DNA of 64,000 nt from positions 4,464,001-4,528,000 of the forward strand of contig NC_059502.1 in NCBI RefSeq assembly GCF_914767665.1. The letters run 5' to 3'. Source of the DNA: Harmonia axyridis. Lineage: Eukaryota > Arthropoda > Insecta > Coleoptera > Coccinellidae. Under the pieces are notes generated by a model, which did not search any database, was not told the DNA's origin, and saw only the letters and a list, made by a program, of their open reading frames with translations. The position numbers were made by a program, and so were the translations under genes. Of this stretch, positions 1 through 10,815 are shown piece after piece (the stretch's first letter is position 1; every line of letters starts with the position of its first letter).

Positions 1-527
1 GATTACGTTGTCGGATTGTGATATATTTTCAAATCCACACTTTTACTATATCGTTATGCATGTATATTAGATTGAATGAAATATATTTAATTGAGTAATT
101 CTCGATTAAATATGCAAATTTGAATATTTGGAATCCGATATATTTCCTAATTGTCGAATTTATAATAAGCAGAATATTTATTATTTTCTGTATCTACCTG
201 CTGAAATCCAAGGTTTAGCAACTTTTGCTTTCCTAGTGTCATCGGTTGTTTCACGTCGTTTGGCGCGCTTGAAGTTTGTTTTCTGAATTTCTGATATATT
301 TAGGTATTTATTTAAATATATTTTGGGTTAATATGGAACGTTGATTCACTATGGGACATAAGAAGTGCGTTCTTTGAGGGAAAACTCGCGTATTGAGTGA
401 AATATTGTATCACTGATATGTTTTCATTTCCGCGCGTTTAATGTCAAATTTGATAGTTCATGTTGGAGACAAAATTTGCTTACTGAAAATGATATATGTT
501 ACCCCTATCTATGTTTATTACTCTGAG
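1..527 (-). mobile_element. hAT-type MITE family M, copy M1 (cut by window edge)
   Basis: This matches copies at 14482, 32298 and 42038 but lies in the opposite orientation. Its outer end is at 527 (CTCAGAG read on the minus strand), and about 60 bp of the other end lie beyond the window start. It shares the internal landmarks of the family: the segment around AAACCTTGGATTTCAGCAGG read on the minus strand, and the terminal CATAGATAG motif. It has no coding capacity. Confidence 0.85.
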
Positions 528-1083
528 GTCAATAAACTATCTAACAACTCTGAGGTCTATCCTATAAACATTTTGTTTTGAGCCTACCCCTATTTAGTTA
601 CAGCTCCGAAAAGTAGCTTTCGATTTCTTTCTCAAAAACCAGAAAATTCACGAAAATAAAATTAAACTGATATTTTATGCAGGCGAGAAGGCATTAAAAA
701 ATTTTTTTGTGTATGTATATACACCCTGTATAAACATATACTTTATACATTGGCGAATAGGTGCGACAAAATTCACTATCACCTTGTATATTTTGCATTT
801 GAAATATGTGTGAACTTTGAAACGTCACTGTCCCTGTTTATTTAATTTGTATTGATGAAGATATTGACGTTGATCTATAATATTTGTGGATCTTTGGAAT
901 TGAATTCTATGTCTATACGAGTATTGACGTAGAATTCAAACAATTTTGACTATCCTTGGACAAGATCAACGTTTATCTACAGGATTATAATTGCATGAAC
1001 AAACGAAGATGAGTGATTCATTGATTAATTTTAGGAAAAAAATGTGCTATAAGCATGAGCCCGCAAATGTTTTATTTTCGATA
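528..1083. other. AT-rich stretch without recognised gene
   Basis: No gene is recognised. A short duplication of CTCTGAGGTC lies at 521-530 and 548-557, next to the MITE end. An isolated ACACCCTGTATA near 720-731 matches the terminal motif of the small element at 1082-1196. Confidence 0.5.
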
Positions 1084-1196
1084 TACAGGGTGTTCAAGTT
1101 TGATTTTTTTCAAGATAGCGTGCCTAATATTTCTCAAAAATAATCAATTCACGACTCAATCCAGGATCAACATCTCACACCAAAACACCCTGTATA
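1082..1196. mobile_element. Very short MITE with TATACAGGGTGTT ends
   Basis: The ends are exact inverted repeats, TATACAGGGTGTT on the left and AACACCCTGTATA on the right, about 115 bp apart. The ends include TA dinucleotides, as expected for Tc1/mariner-type MITEs. The interior is AT-rich and has no coding capacity. The same CCCTGTA end motif occurs singly near 720, 5381, 29888 and 37130. Confidence 0.6.
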
Positions 1197-1976
1197 AAAT
1201 CCTACAGTCTACACTCACCACCCCAAAACAGAACGTCCAAACTTACACCGCCGCCACCGCCCGCCATCGCGCACAAAACGTTTTATTTCAGGTATATCGC
1301 AACTTCTAAAAATAGAACGAGTACACACGGCCGATCCAATACTCGGAATCGATTCGACATCATTCGGAATGCCTATCCGTCCGACGGATTCCCGAACCGT
1401 GGCCTGCAGGGCCTCCAACGCGCATAAAATATGCATGCACACACATTCACACACACACTCCCACACACGTGTTGATCCGCATCTTTCATTCAGATCGTGA
1501 TTTGGAGCGAAAGGAGTGAAAAGTCCGATGAATAGGGTTGATCGGCAACGCTGTGCGCCATTTGGCAACGGTGGAAGATTCGAACGGTCTATAGGGATGA
1601 GTAGAGACAAGTTCGGGAATTGGAAGGTAAAAGTTTTAGTCGTTTCAAGATGTTTTGTCGTATTGTCGTATAGATTTGGTGGAAAAATATATGAGGAAAG
1701 CTCTGACGTGAAGTCGTGAGCTTTTGAGCGTTCAGTCTTGCGTCACTTGCTACCTTGGAGACTTTCTCTTTATCTCTTCTTCCTCGGCTATCCACCATCC
1801 ACTCCTGAATCAAAGCCTCCTCTATACTCTTCCACATTTGTCTATCTATGGCCTAAGTTAGTTTCCACCTGCCAGCTCAGCTAGAGCTTGACTCATCACC
1901 ACAAGTTGAGTCAAAGCTCTGGGAATGTAAAACATCCCTTAACGTACTCGGAGAAAGAAACCAGGTGATCCTTTGC
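1197..1976. other. GC-richer unique stretch with CA microsatellite
   Basis: Base composition rises around 1330-1600, and an imperfect CA run lies near 1438-1472. Short ORFs exist on both strands, but neither resembles a known family and no convincing splice pair frames them. The stretch at 1700-1780 is weakly similar to 22020-22100, so part of it may be a repeat. Confidence 0.4.
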
Positions 1977-2046
1977 TGTCTTAATATTGATGATGACTAT
2001 ATGTTAGAAAGTTCATTGGGCTGTTTCCATCATCAATATTAAGACA
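1977..2046. repeat. Perfect 19-bp inverted repeat (hairpin)
   Basis: Arms at 1977-1995 and 2028-2046 are exact reverse complements (TGTCTTAATATTGATGATG and its complement), with a 32-nt loop. It lies just upstream of a retrotransposon fragment. Its function is unknown. Confidence 0.8.
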
Positions 2047-2339
2047 ACAATTAGAAATTCGGTATGGGCCCGCATTATAGCAAGAGCTCTGAAAATATGA
2101 GAAAACCTGAACTTGCCAAAGAAACTAACCACCTAATGTTTCTACACCTTGCCAGAGACTGTAATCTTATTCCAAAGGGTCTCAGAGTAAAGCTACCAAT
2201 AAGGGACAGAAGGACAGACAGAATTTCCAATAGAGCAAGCCGAGCACTTATGAGATAAAGGCTCAACTATCATCGGTTCAACAAGGCTAACCTAATTCAA
2301 ACTTGTGAGAACATCAAGATGTTGGAAACAGCTCAATAA

Positions 2340-2920
2340 ACTGTCAAACAGGTGTGCCTGGCCACTCCAGAATACCTGGCAATGAAACAGCAGATCAACT
2401 GGTCAGGAAAGGGTGGTCAATCGTCTTCACCGGGCCAGAGCCTTTTTGTGGCCTTCCAGCCAGTCATCAAGCTATGGTAGATGAATTGAAACAAAAAAGG
2501 AAGCTTGCGTTTTGGCGGACAACCAATGATCAAAAACAGGCCAAGTCTCTTCTCTCTTACTCGACGAGCTGGACTAAAAAAGTTCTCTCACTCAGTAAAG
2601 AGGTACTGAGGACACTGAGGGCACACTCACGGGACATTGTCCCATAACGTATCATCTGAAACATATGGAAAAAACGTTTGAGGACTCATGTAGCTTCTAT
2701 TAAGAAGCCACTGAGACAGCCAAACACTTGCTATGCGAATGTGAAGCTTTTCACCGGAAAAAGCTACAACACCTTGGCTCTTGGTTTTCAAAGACGGAAC
2801 AAGTGATGAATATAGCTCCCAGAAAGGAAATTAAGTTCATTGAGAGACTATTGCCTGACTGGTGAATAGCACGGGGGTGCACAATAGATCTTAAGGTCAA
2901 GGGTCATACGAGGTCGGATG
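2340..2920 (+). pseudogene. Non-LTR retrotransposon 3' part: RNase H end and zinc-finger-like tail
   Basis: The translation from about 2353 contains PGHSRIPGNETADQLVRKG, the C-terminal signature of the RNase H domain in insect non-LTR retrotransposons, followed by TGPEPFCG. After a stop at 2645 another frame carries EATETAKHLLCECEAF, matching the usual C-terminal tail. The 3' end GCACAATAGATCTTAAGGTC resembles the ends of related copies near 19620 and 48080. It is broken by stops and a frameshift and is a dead 5'-truncated copy. The clade (Jockey, I or Loa-like) cannot be fixed from this piece. Confidence 0.8.
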
Positions 2921-3185
2921 ATCTTTCGCCTTTCCTCTAATCTGATTGTCTTTATGGTGTGCCTCTTCTTCTCTTGGTTTAACAAACAAGGACTCCATTG
3001 CAATGTTCTTAGTGTCCATCTGCAACTGTCTATGTACCTAGCCCATCTCTACTTTTTGACCGCTATTTTCCTCGATGACATCCCTGATTTTGGTTCTCTC
3101 CCCGATTTCCTTGTTTTTGATGTTGTCTCTCAACTATATAGCTGTTCCATTTCCATTCGTATTACCCTTTGAAGACTACAGATCT
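2905..3185 (-). pseudogene. Non-LTR retrotransposon 3' end fragment (endonuclease-RT type)
   Basis: The minus strand reads LRDNIKNKEIGERTKIRDVIEE, close to the LRDRIPN..I..RT.VTDV motif at the C-terminus of insect endonuclease-reverse transcriptase proteins. That motif is seen here again at 3210-3760 and 49583-49742. Frames are broken. It ends against the oppositely oriented RNase H fragment. Confidence 0.6.
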
Positions 3186-3199
3186 GCAACAGTTAGGCT

Positions 3200-3765
3200 G
3201 AAAAATTCGGCATACTGCTTCAAATGTGCGAGATGGTATTCTTAAAGCAATTCTTTGGAACACATTGAAATTCTTCGTCTTCAGCCTTCTTTCATCCAGT
3301 GTCGGACATAGGCCTCTTCCTGTTTTTTCATGCATCTCGGTCTTTTGCTGTTCTCATCCATTGCTTGCCAGCTACATCGACTATGTCGTCTCTCGTTACG
3401 TTACTTTGTGTGACCATCTCTCCGCACTCTGTCTTGTAACATGTGCCACCCACTGCCACTTAAGTTTCGCTGTTCTACTCATGAAGTCAGTTACTCTGGT
3501 CTTTTTTCGTATTTCGGTGTTCGGAATTCTGTCCCCCAAGCTTATACCCAGTATAATCCTTTTCATGGCCCTTTGAGTCTCAGTTGTTCTGCCACTTTTT
3601 TCGTTATTGCCATAGTTTCTAGACCATAAGTTGCCACTGGTAATATACAGCTATCGTAGGTTTTGCGTTTCAAGTGTAGAGGAATCTTTTTGTCCTTAAA
3701 GATGAAACTCAGTTTGCCGAAGGCTGCTCATGCTATGATATTCTAAGATACCGATTTTCCAGCTC
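3200..3765 (-). pseudogene. Non-LTR retrotransposon 3' end fragment, second copy
   Basis: Read on the minus strand, the remains give AAFGKLSF, then KDKKIPLHLKRKTYDS, then YGLETMAITKKVAEQLR, in shifting frames. These are the conserved end of the reverse transcriptase region and the C-terminal tail of an RTE or Jockey-like protein. Several stops and shifts make it a pseudogene. It sits head to tail with the 2905-3185 fragment, so two insertions of related elements probably stacked here. Confidence 0.7.
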
Positions 3766-4306
3766 TGTATTCAGCCCTACTGAGAAAAAGTACAGAGTGC
3801 ATACTTCCGTGAAACCAACTATTCGTGTTGTTCACCCTTGCCAACGTAGCAGTCATAATATTTGGTCGTGTCAGTCACATTTTCAGATATTAATAAATTC
3901 GAAATTCCAGACGTTTTCGTGCAACAACAAACAATAACCCCATTGTATATTTTCTGTCTGGCGGTGAGTATCGCGTTCATGCATCGGTTTATTTGTTTTG
4001 ATACCGATTTTTACAATCCGACTGTTTCTTCTGTTCAGTGGCCGGTCGCAAAGTTTGTACACTTTTCGAGTCGCTTGAACAGATCGGTAAAGTGGTAATT
4101 ATAGTTGGGAAAACTTTGATTAGACCTCTGGTGGGGGGTGAGCCTGTCCGAGTTGCTCTCTTATGATGTGGGTATGGAAAAAAACTAACTCGCCAATACT
4201 GATTCAAACTTTCGGTTGGTCTGTAATTTCGCTGATAGAAATTGTTGCAGACAGAGTCGCAGAAAATTGAAATGTTTTTCTTTTTGAATTTTTTATGGCG
4301 CTAAAG
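3766..4306. other. No recognised gene
   Basis: Short ORFs only. The motif CTAAGATACCGATTTTCCAG near 3743 resembles 33465-33484, which hints at an old dispersed repeat. Nothing else was recognised. Confidence 0.4.
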
Positions 4307-4308
4307 TA

Positions 4309-5248
4309 ATGGGTGTTTTTTTTCGAGGAATATAACTTTAAGTTGGCATTACTGTTCAAGATGGCGACCGATTTAACAGCTGTCAAGTGATTCATTCTCA
4401 GTTTGGTTTGGCAATTCATCATGAATAGACTCACGCCTGAACAACGCTTGCAAATAGTGCAATTTCATTTCGAAAATAATGGTTCTGTGCGGAATACGTA
4501 CCGCGCACTACGTCCATTTTATTTTGTTTAGCGATGAAGCGCACTTCTGGTTGAATGGCTACGTCAACAAATAAAACTGCCGCATTTGGAGTGAAGCTTA
4601 TCCTCAAGTGTATGTCGAAACACCGTAACATCCAGAAAAACTGACTGTTTGGTGCGCTTTATGGGCTGGTGGAATCATTGGTCCGTACTTCTTCAAAAAC
4701 GATGATGGCCAGAACGTTACAGTCAATGGTGATCGGTATAGAGCCATGATTACTAACTTTTTCATTCCTGAATTGAACAACAATGATGTCCAGGAGCTGT
4801 GGTTCCAACAAGACGTCGCAACATGTCACACAGCTCGTGCCACAATCGATTTATTGTAAGACACGTTTGGTGACCGCCTAATTTCACGTTTTGGACCTGT
4901 GAATTGGCCTCCAAGATCTTGTGATTTAACACCGCTAGACTACTTTCTGTGGGGCTATGTAAAGTCATGGGTCTATGCGGATAAGCCACAAACCCTTGAC
5001 CATTTGGAAGACAACATTCGCCGTGTTATTGCCGATATACGGCCACAAATGTTGGAAAAAGTCATCGAAAATTGGACGTCCAGATTGGACTACATCCGAA
5101 CCAGCCGTGGCGGTCATATGCCAGAAATCATATTTAAAATATAATGCCACAAGATTATCTTGCGGATAAATAAAATTCATGTTAATCGAATAATCCATAG
5201 TTGTTTTATTGCAATTTAAAGTTCTATAGCTCTAAAAAGAACACCCTT
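4309..5248 (+). mobile_element. Family A DD41D (rosa-like) non-autonomous transposon, copy A1
   Basis: It is 940 bp, flanked by TA at 4307-4308 and 5249-5250. The left end is ATGGGTGTTTTTTTTCGAGG and the right end mirrors it (CTCTAAAAAGAACACCCTT). The N-terminal stub starts at ATG 4421 (MNRLTPEQRLQIVQF). The catalytic part resumes out of frame with FSDEAHF, FQQD, NWPPRSCD and TPLDYFLW. Stops interrupt it: CAA to TAA after VNK, and AAG to TAA before DTFGDR. Confidence 0.95.
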
Positions 5249-5839
5249 TATATGTTGCATAAAAAAATTTGTTTCACTATGGTAGACCGGGGCCTGTTAA
5301 TTTTTTGTTTTATGCCTATTCTCTTCTTGAATGTGTACAAAAGAACTCTAGGCCGATGTACCCTACTAAAAGTTGAATAACCCTGTATATTGTCTCTCGG
5401 AAATATGGTTTACTGCTTCGAATTATTGATCTCCGATTCATCGTGCCTTCTATTTTAGACCGACCTCAAAACCAAATAGTTCCACATAGGCTACAAAAGG
5501 ACATAGTGGACATTATGTTGTCGCAACCTTTGTTATTGATTATTTAAATTTATTCGATGTGCAGTATTTTCGATGATACATCGAGTTAAGTGGGACATGT
5601 AATTGTTTATTGAGAAAGTGCAATTACCTTTGTAGAAAAGGACGTGTTGAGGAGGCTCAGCAACAATTTTGGGATCATAGAAATAATTTAGCTGAGCCCG
5701 TGAGAAGAAACATAGTTGACACTGTGATTTGAAATTGAGAACGTTCCAAATTTTGTTTTCTTTTATATTCAGATGCAGAATAACAATTGAGGATTGTTGA
5801 TTCCAACTCTGCTCACCGTAAACCTCACAGTTTATGAAC
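5249..5839. other. AT-rich spacer with mariner-terminus-like scrap
   Basis: Around 5277-5305 the sequence CACTATGGTAGACCGGGGCC resembles the 3' terminal region of mariner family B (compare 11030-11060 and the complement of 11870-11900). The rest, including an ORF at 5533-5919 on the minus strand, has no recognisable similarity. Confidence 0.4.
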
Positions 5840-6115
5840 ATTTCAACTCGAAATTTGAAAAAAAACAATAAAAATGTAATCTCTATAAGAATCGTTATAT
5901 CTCCTGAAATATTAAACACAGCCCCCTAAAATATAATCGTTTTGATCTAGAACATATTGAAGTTTCGAGTATTTTCCCTCAAGGAGAGTTGGTAGCATCG
6001 AGAAAATGATTTTTGTTTGAATTTCAGTTTACACCTTATAATTTCTGGATTTATGGACTAATCGCTTAACTGCAGGCATTTTCGTGTTCTACGTAATCCT
6101 ATAAATTGAAAAAAT
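5840..6115. repeat. Dispersed repeat R2, copy 1
   Basis: It shares order and wording with 50860-51115: AATCGTTTTGATCTAGA, then CCTCAAGGAGAGTTGGTAGC, then ATTTCTGGATTTATGG and a shared tail about taatcgct-aact-ca. Similarity is clear but diverged. No coding capacity or terminal repeats are seen, so the class is unknown. Confidence 0.65.
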
Positions 6116-7035
6116 GGTATAAACTTCCCATGTAGAAACTTTTAATTTTTTGGAAAAAACTTTTTTTTTCAAGGTCCAGGTATTGACAATTCGAGTGAAA
6201 TCTAGGTGTAGGGCAGGAAAATTTCCGGAAATATTTCCCAAATTTCATTGTTTGAATACAGTTTGAAAAATATTGGCTTGTTTTATTCGAAGGGAAGAAC
6301 TTGTTGTGTCTCTGTTGAAAGTGTCTATAATCCACAAAAAATTAATACTCCCACTACTTATAAAACAATGAACCATTCAGAAAACTCGATATTATCCATT
6401 CATCTCCTAATTGAATCCGATAAAAACTGCAGACATAATCACAAATAATACAAATACATGCCAAAACCAAATATTTGTTTGCGTCAACTCGAAATTCACG
6501 CCTCAGAACAAATAATGAACGTGAAAACTGTTCAGAAACTTTTTCTACAACCCCAGGGATACAGAATTAGATAATCAACACCCGCAAACGAAAATATAAA
6601 CGGCAAATTTGTTATTTATTGAAGAAACATTGGACTGGGGTGAATGTTTACTTGTACCGGGGAACAAAAGCATTATGATTGATATTGGTGACAGCAATGA
6701 TGTTGAGTAAACGTCACTCCTTGTTAATAGCAACCCCTACACGCATTTTGATGGTTCAATATTGAATTAACGTACGATGCAGCTTGCACTTCATGGCTTC
6801 GTGGATCGGTAATGAACGAGAAAAAAAAATGGAGAATGTCCGGGAGATACCTTGTGGTTGAATTTGTCGAAATTCTAAACAATTCTACATTTTTGGTACA
6901 CCCAGTATTGCACTTGATTGTATTTAAATAGAGTGAAACAATTTAAAATGGTTATAACTGCAACAGTGTGTATTATTATTTGACATTTCTTATGTCATTT
7001 GTGTTCAGTAGGATATTATGCTCTTTAATTTATGA
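6116..7035. other. AT-rich stretch, no gene recognised
   Basis: Only short low-complexity ORFs occur on either strand. Nothing recognisable was found. Confidence 0.4.
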
Positions 7036-7039
7036 TATT

Positions 7040-7200
7040 TATTTTTCTATCAATAATTGTTCTTGGATTTTCTATGTTTCTGATAATGTAATCAACCTTA
7101 CTTTTTTCGAAAATTTCAGATTTTTACCTATAATTTCTGAAATAATGTACTAATCGCCAAACTGCAAGCATTTTCGTGATCTACATAGTCGAATCAATTA
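7040..7200. repeat. Dispersed repeat R2, partial copy next to A2
   Basis: ATAATTTCTG, CTAATCGCCAAACTGCAAGC and TTTTCGTGATCTACATAG match the end of R2 copy 1 (6038-6105). Family A copy A2 starts immediately to the right, so A2 inserted at or in this repeat. Confidence 0.6.
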
Positions 7201-7203
7201 ATA

Positions 7204-8142
7204 ACGGGTGTTTTTTTCGAGGTATATAACTTTAAGTTGGAATTTCTGTTCAAGATGGCGATCGATTTAACAGCTGTCAAGTGATTTATTTTCAGTTTAG
7301 TTTGGCAATTCATCATGAATAGTCTCACGCCTGAACAAAGCTTGCAAATAGTGCAATTTCATTTCGAAAACAATGGTTCTGTGCGGAATACGTATCGCGC
7401 ACTACGTCCATTTTATTTTGTTTAGCGATGAAGCGCACTTCTGGTTGAATGGCTACGTCAACAAACAAAACCGCCGCATTTGGAGTGAAGCTAATCCTCA
7501 AGTGTATGTCAAAACACCGTTACATCCAGAAAAACTGACTGTTTGGTGCGCTTTATGGGCTGGTGGAATCATTGGTCCGTACTTCTTCAAAAACGATGAT
7601 GGCCAGAACGTTACAGTCAATGGTGATCGGTAAAGAGCCATGATTACTAACTTTTTCATTCCTGAATTGAACAATCATGATGTCCAGAAGCTGTGGTTCC
7701 AACAAGACGACGCAACATGTCACACAGCTCGTGCCACAATCGATTTATTGAAGGACACGTTTGGTGACCGCCTAATTTCACGTTTTGGACCTGTGAATTG
7801 GCCTCCAAGATCTTGTGATTTAACACCGCTAGACTACTTTCTGTGGGGCTATGTAAAGTCATGGGTCTATGCGGATAAGCCACAAACCCTTGACCATTTG
7901 GAAGACAACATTCGCCGTGTTATTGCCGATATACGGCCACAAATGTTGGAAAAAGTCATCGAAAATTGGACGTCCAGATTGGACTACATCCGAACCAGCC
8001 GTGGCGGTCATATGCCAGAAATCATATTTAAAATATAATGCCACAAGATTATCTTGCGGATAAATAAAATTCATGTCAATCGAATGATCCACCGTTGTTT
8101 TATTGCAATTTAAAGTTCTATAGCTCTAAAAAAAGCACCCTT
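7204..8142 (+). mobile_element. Family A transposon, copy A2
   Basis: It is 939 bp with TA on both sides (7202-7203, 8143-8144). It has the same structure as A1. The catalytic reading frame is open at 7373-7633, then broken by a single stop where Tyr of the GDRYRAM motif became TAA, and open again at 7640-8038. It carries the shared internal deletion near 7407-7425. Confidence 0.95.
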
Positions 8143-8144
8143 TA

Positions 8145-8736
8145 CATAGTGCACAAAACATTCAACTAACTTCAACTCAACTGCAGTTACAGTTGAAGTT
8201 AAAGTTTATTCGGAGTTCCATAAGCAAGCTGATGTCAGTCGATCTCCTGTCAAAGCTAGCGGCATGGTTGCCCAACTCAAAGGAAGATCAGAGCTGAACC
8301 CACGCGACCATTTCGTGTTGCGGTTCGAAATCGATGATGCCCGATATCCAATCGAACCGCCATCCTCTTCCTGGCGTTCAATCAATCAAATGCCCGAATC
8401 AACCGACTGCAACGAAATCAAAATGTCATTCGAACATAGGCCTCCCATTAATTACGCAACTCATCAACGAGAAATTTAATATTTAATTGTGAATTACAAC
8501 GTTGAACAGTGCGCATAATTGATCCACGGCCGGCCAAAACGGCAATATTGCATATCGGTCCGTAAAATCGTCTGATCGAGATGGACATCCAGGGATTGTA
8601 CGGGAGCGCCTTCAGAGTGGCTTCGGAGATAGATCTTCGAAGATTTTTGATTATGTTGTGATTAGAGGACCATAATTTGTTTGTGGTATGGTTGACAGTT
8701 TGCGAAAATGACCCAGCATAAATGGGAATACTAATA
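8145..8736. other. GC-richer unique stretch with a 71-codon ORF
   Basis: An ORF at 8264-8479 on the plus strand would encode 71 residues (MVAQLKGRSELNPRDHF...) with no family I recognise. The sequence is richer in GC than its surroundings and continues so to about 8640. A small palindrome (ACTTCAACT...AGTTGAAGT) lies near 8169-8201. This could be unique host sequence, but coding status is unproven. Confidence 0.35.
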
Positions 8737-8738
8737 TA

Positions 8739-9675
8739 ACGGTTGTTTTTTTCGAGGTATATAACTTTAAGTTGGCATTACTGTTCAAGATGGCGACCGA
8801 TTTAACAGCTGTCAAGTGATTTATTCTCAGTTTGGTTTGGCAATTCATCATGAATAGACTCACGCCTGAACAACGCTTGCAAATAGTGCAATTTTATTTC
8901 GAAAATAATGGTTCTGTGCGGAATACGTATCGCGCACTACGTCCATTTTATTTTGTTTAGCGATGAAGCGCACTTCTTGTTGAATGGCTACGTCAACAAA
9001 CAAAACTGCCGTATTTGGAGTGAAGCTAATCCTCAAGTGTATGTCGAAACACCGTTACATCCAGAAAAACTGACTGTTTGGTGCGCTTTATGGGCTGGTG
9101 GAATCATTGGTCCGTACTTCTTCAAAAACGATGATGGCCAGAACGTTACAGTCAATGGTGATCGGTATAGAGCCATGATTACTAACTTTTTCATTCCTGA
9201 ATTGAACAACCATGATGTCCAGGAGCTGTGGTTCCAACAAGACGGCGCAACATGTCACACAGCTCGTGCCACAATCGATTTATTGAAAGACACGTTTGGT
9301 GACCGCCTAATTTCACGTTTTGAACCTGTGAATTGGCCTCCAAGATCTTGTGATTTAACACCGCTAGACTACTTTCTGTGGGGCTATGTAAAGTCATTGG
9401 ACTATGCGGATAAGCCACAAACCCTTGACCATTTGGAAGACAACGTTCGCCGTGTTATTGTCGATATACGGCCACAAATGTTGGAAAAAGTCATCGAAAA
9501 TTGGACGTCCAGATTGGACTACATCCAAGCCAACCGTGGCGGTCATATGCCAGAAATCATATTTAAAATGTAATGCCACAAGATTATCTTGCGGATAAAT
9601 AAAATTCATGTCAATCAAATAATCCATCGTTGTTTTATTGCGATTTAAAGTTCTATAGCTCTTAAAAAAACCCTT
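8739..9675 (+). mobile_element. Family A transposon, copy A3 (catalytic ORF open)
   Basis: It is 937 bp, with TA at 8737-8738 and 9676-9677. The left end is ACGGTTGTTTTTTTCGAGG. It carries the N-terminal stub at about 8850 and an uninterrupted 221-codon catalytic ORF at 8908-9573. It has the family-wide internal deletion. Confidence 0.95.
8908..9573 (+). CDS. 221-codon catalytic-domain ORF of A3 (transposase lacking DNA-binding part)
   Basis: The ORF holds the three acidic catalytic residues of a DD41D transposase. The first is in FSDEAHF (about residue 19), the second in WFQQDGATCHTA (about 112), and the third in LTPLDYFLWGYVK, with 41 residues between the second and third. The paired helix-turn-helix region that should precede FSDEAHF is missing. 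The first codons (MVLCGIRIAHYV) are not transposase sequence: they are the stub region read in another frame. It could be translated only from this accidental start. The protein would lack DNA binding and is unlikely to transpose by itself. Confidence 0.6.
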   Translation: MVLCGIRIAHYVHFILFSDEAHFLLNGYVNKQNCRIWSEANPQVYVETPLHPEKLTVWCALWAGGIIGPYFFKNDDGQNVTVNGDRYRAMITNFFIPELNNHDVQELWFQQDGATCHTARATIDLLKDTFGDRLISRFEPVNWPPRSCDLTPLDYFLWGYVKSLDYADKPQTLDHLEDNVRRVIVDIRPQMLEKVIENWTSRLDYIQANRGGHMPEIIFKM

Positions 9676-9734
9676 TACAATAAACAACCAGATGACCTAA
9701 AAAATCAACATCAGAATATGCATAATTTCAAGAA

Positions 9735-9893
9735 AGCGATCTTTCAACTTTTAGATACCATTTTTGTTGTACGATTTGTCTTTAGCTTCAAAATAGGTCT
9801 CAGTTTCGACGATTACTTCTTCATTGGCGCTTAATTTTTTTCTAGCGAGCACCGCCATATGTGCATCAGACCGGGGACTTTTCAATTGGTCTA
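9735..9893 (-). mobile_element. Mariner family B, internally deleted remnant
   Basis: The left part matches the C-terminal coding stretch of the 11857-13105 copy (SANEEV..ETEAYFEAKDKSYYKNGI, read on the minus strand). The right part (CACCGCCATATGTGCATCAGACCG...CAATTGGTCTA) matches the 5' terminal region. They are joined near 9853, so most of the gene is missing. Confidence 0.75.
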
Positions 9894-10815
9894 ATATTCA
9901 CTGGTAACGGTTCTAACTTTGTCAAGATAGTCATTAAAACATGCACTTCATACAATAGAAATGCCATAACCTTGCCAGTTATTGCTTGAGATTTTGGTCG
10001 CTATGGACATCTTTCACCTGCCTTCTACTTTGCTGATGCAGATTATTATTATTAGTATTGTTGTCTATGGAACAGAGCCTGAATAACACTTATGAAGTCA
10101 TTGCTTCACGTACAACCTCAAGATTTGATTTGTCAATCTTCGTATTCATTTGATTGGAAAAATATGATGGTAGTAAAACTGAACTAAAAACCAAACACAG
10201 AAACAGTTTGATTATGACAATCATCTTAATATCTAAAGTAAATTTTTTCCACTATTTCATCAGTACTAGAAACCAATATCTCACAGTTTCACGCATGGAT
10301 CTGATGATAGATGTTCCTGCGTGACTAAGAGGTTATCTTGTTCTATAATATTCTTCTATGGTATTTATCGATAACCTTTGCCGCAAGTAAAGAAGTTGAC
10401 GAACATTGTGCAGATGTTTGGAAAAGTATGTTGTGTCTGCATTCATTTTAGAATAGCGTAATTAAGTCTGTTATCAGACCACCGCCTCTGTTCTTGGATC
10501 CGCTTGATTTAATTCGAAAAATGGCCGTTTTATAATATCATAATGATAAGTAAATCGAGGTCTAGTAGCCTTACAATCGAATTTCTAGGACATCGTTGTG
10601 TTTTCTGGAAACTTATCATTCGAAAATAAGATCTAATCGTTGTTTTTTCTGCAGTAAAAATAGTACAAAGAATAACAGTTATCTCATTGCAACTTTTAGA
10701 TAATATGTATGAATAAATCTATTGAAATTTGGAAAGAAAAATCATAATTATATAGAGTATTTTCTATTAGGAATGATACAATTTAAAAATGTAATAATGC
10801 AATATTGTTTCATTT
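9894..10815. other. AT-rich stretch, no gene recognised
   Basis: No open frame or repeat that I recognise on either strand. Confidence 0.4.

Noticed and set aside
1215..1610. 131-codon minus-strand ORF
   Set aside because: It runs through a CA/TG-rich microsatellite (CVCECVCMH) and GC-rich sequence. There is no homology or splice support.
4762..4989. Minus-strand 75-codon ORF (MAYPHRPMTLHSPTESS...), recurring in most family A copies
   Set aside because: It is the antisense shadow of the conserved catalytic coding sequence. Its recurrence follows from copy number, not from selection on that frame.
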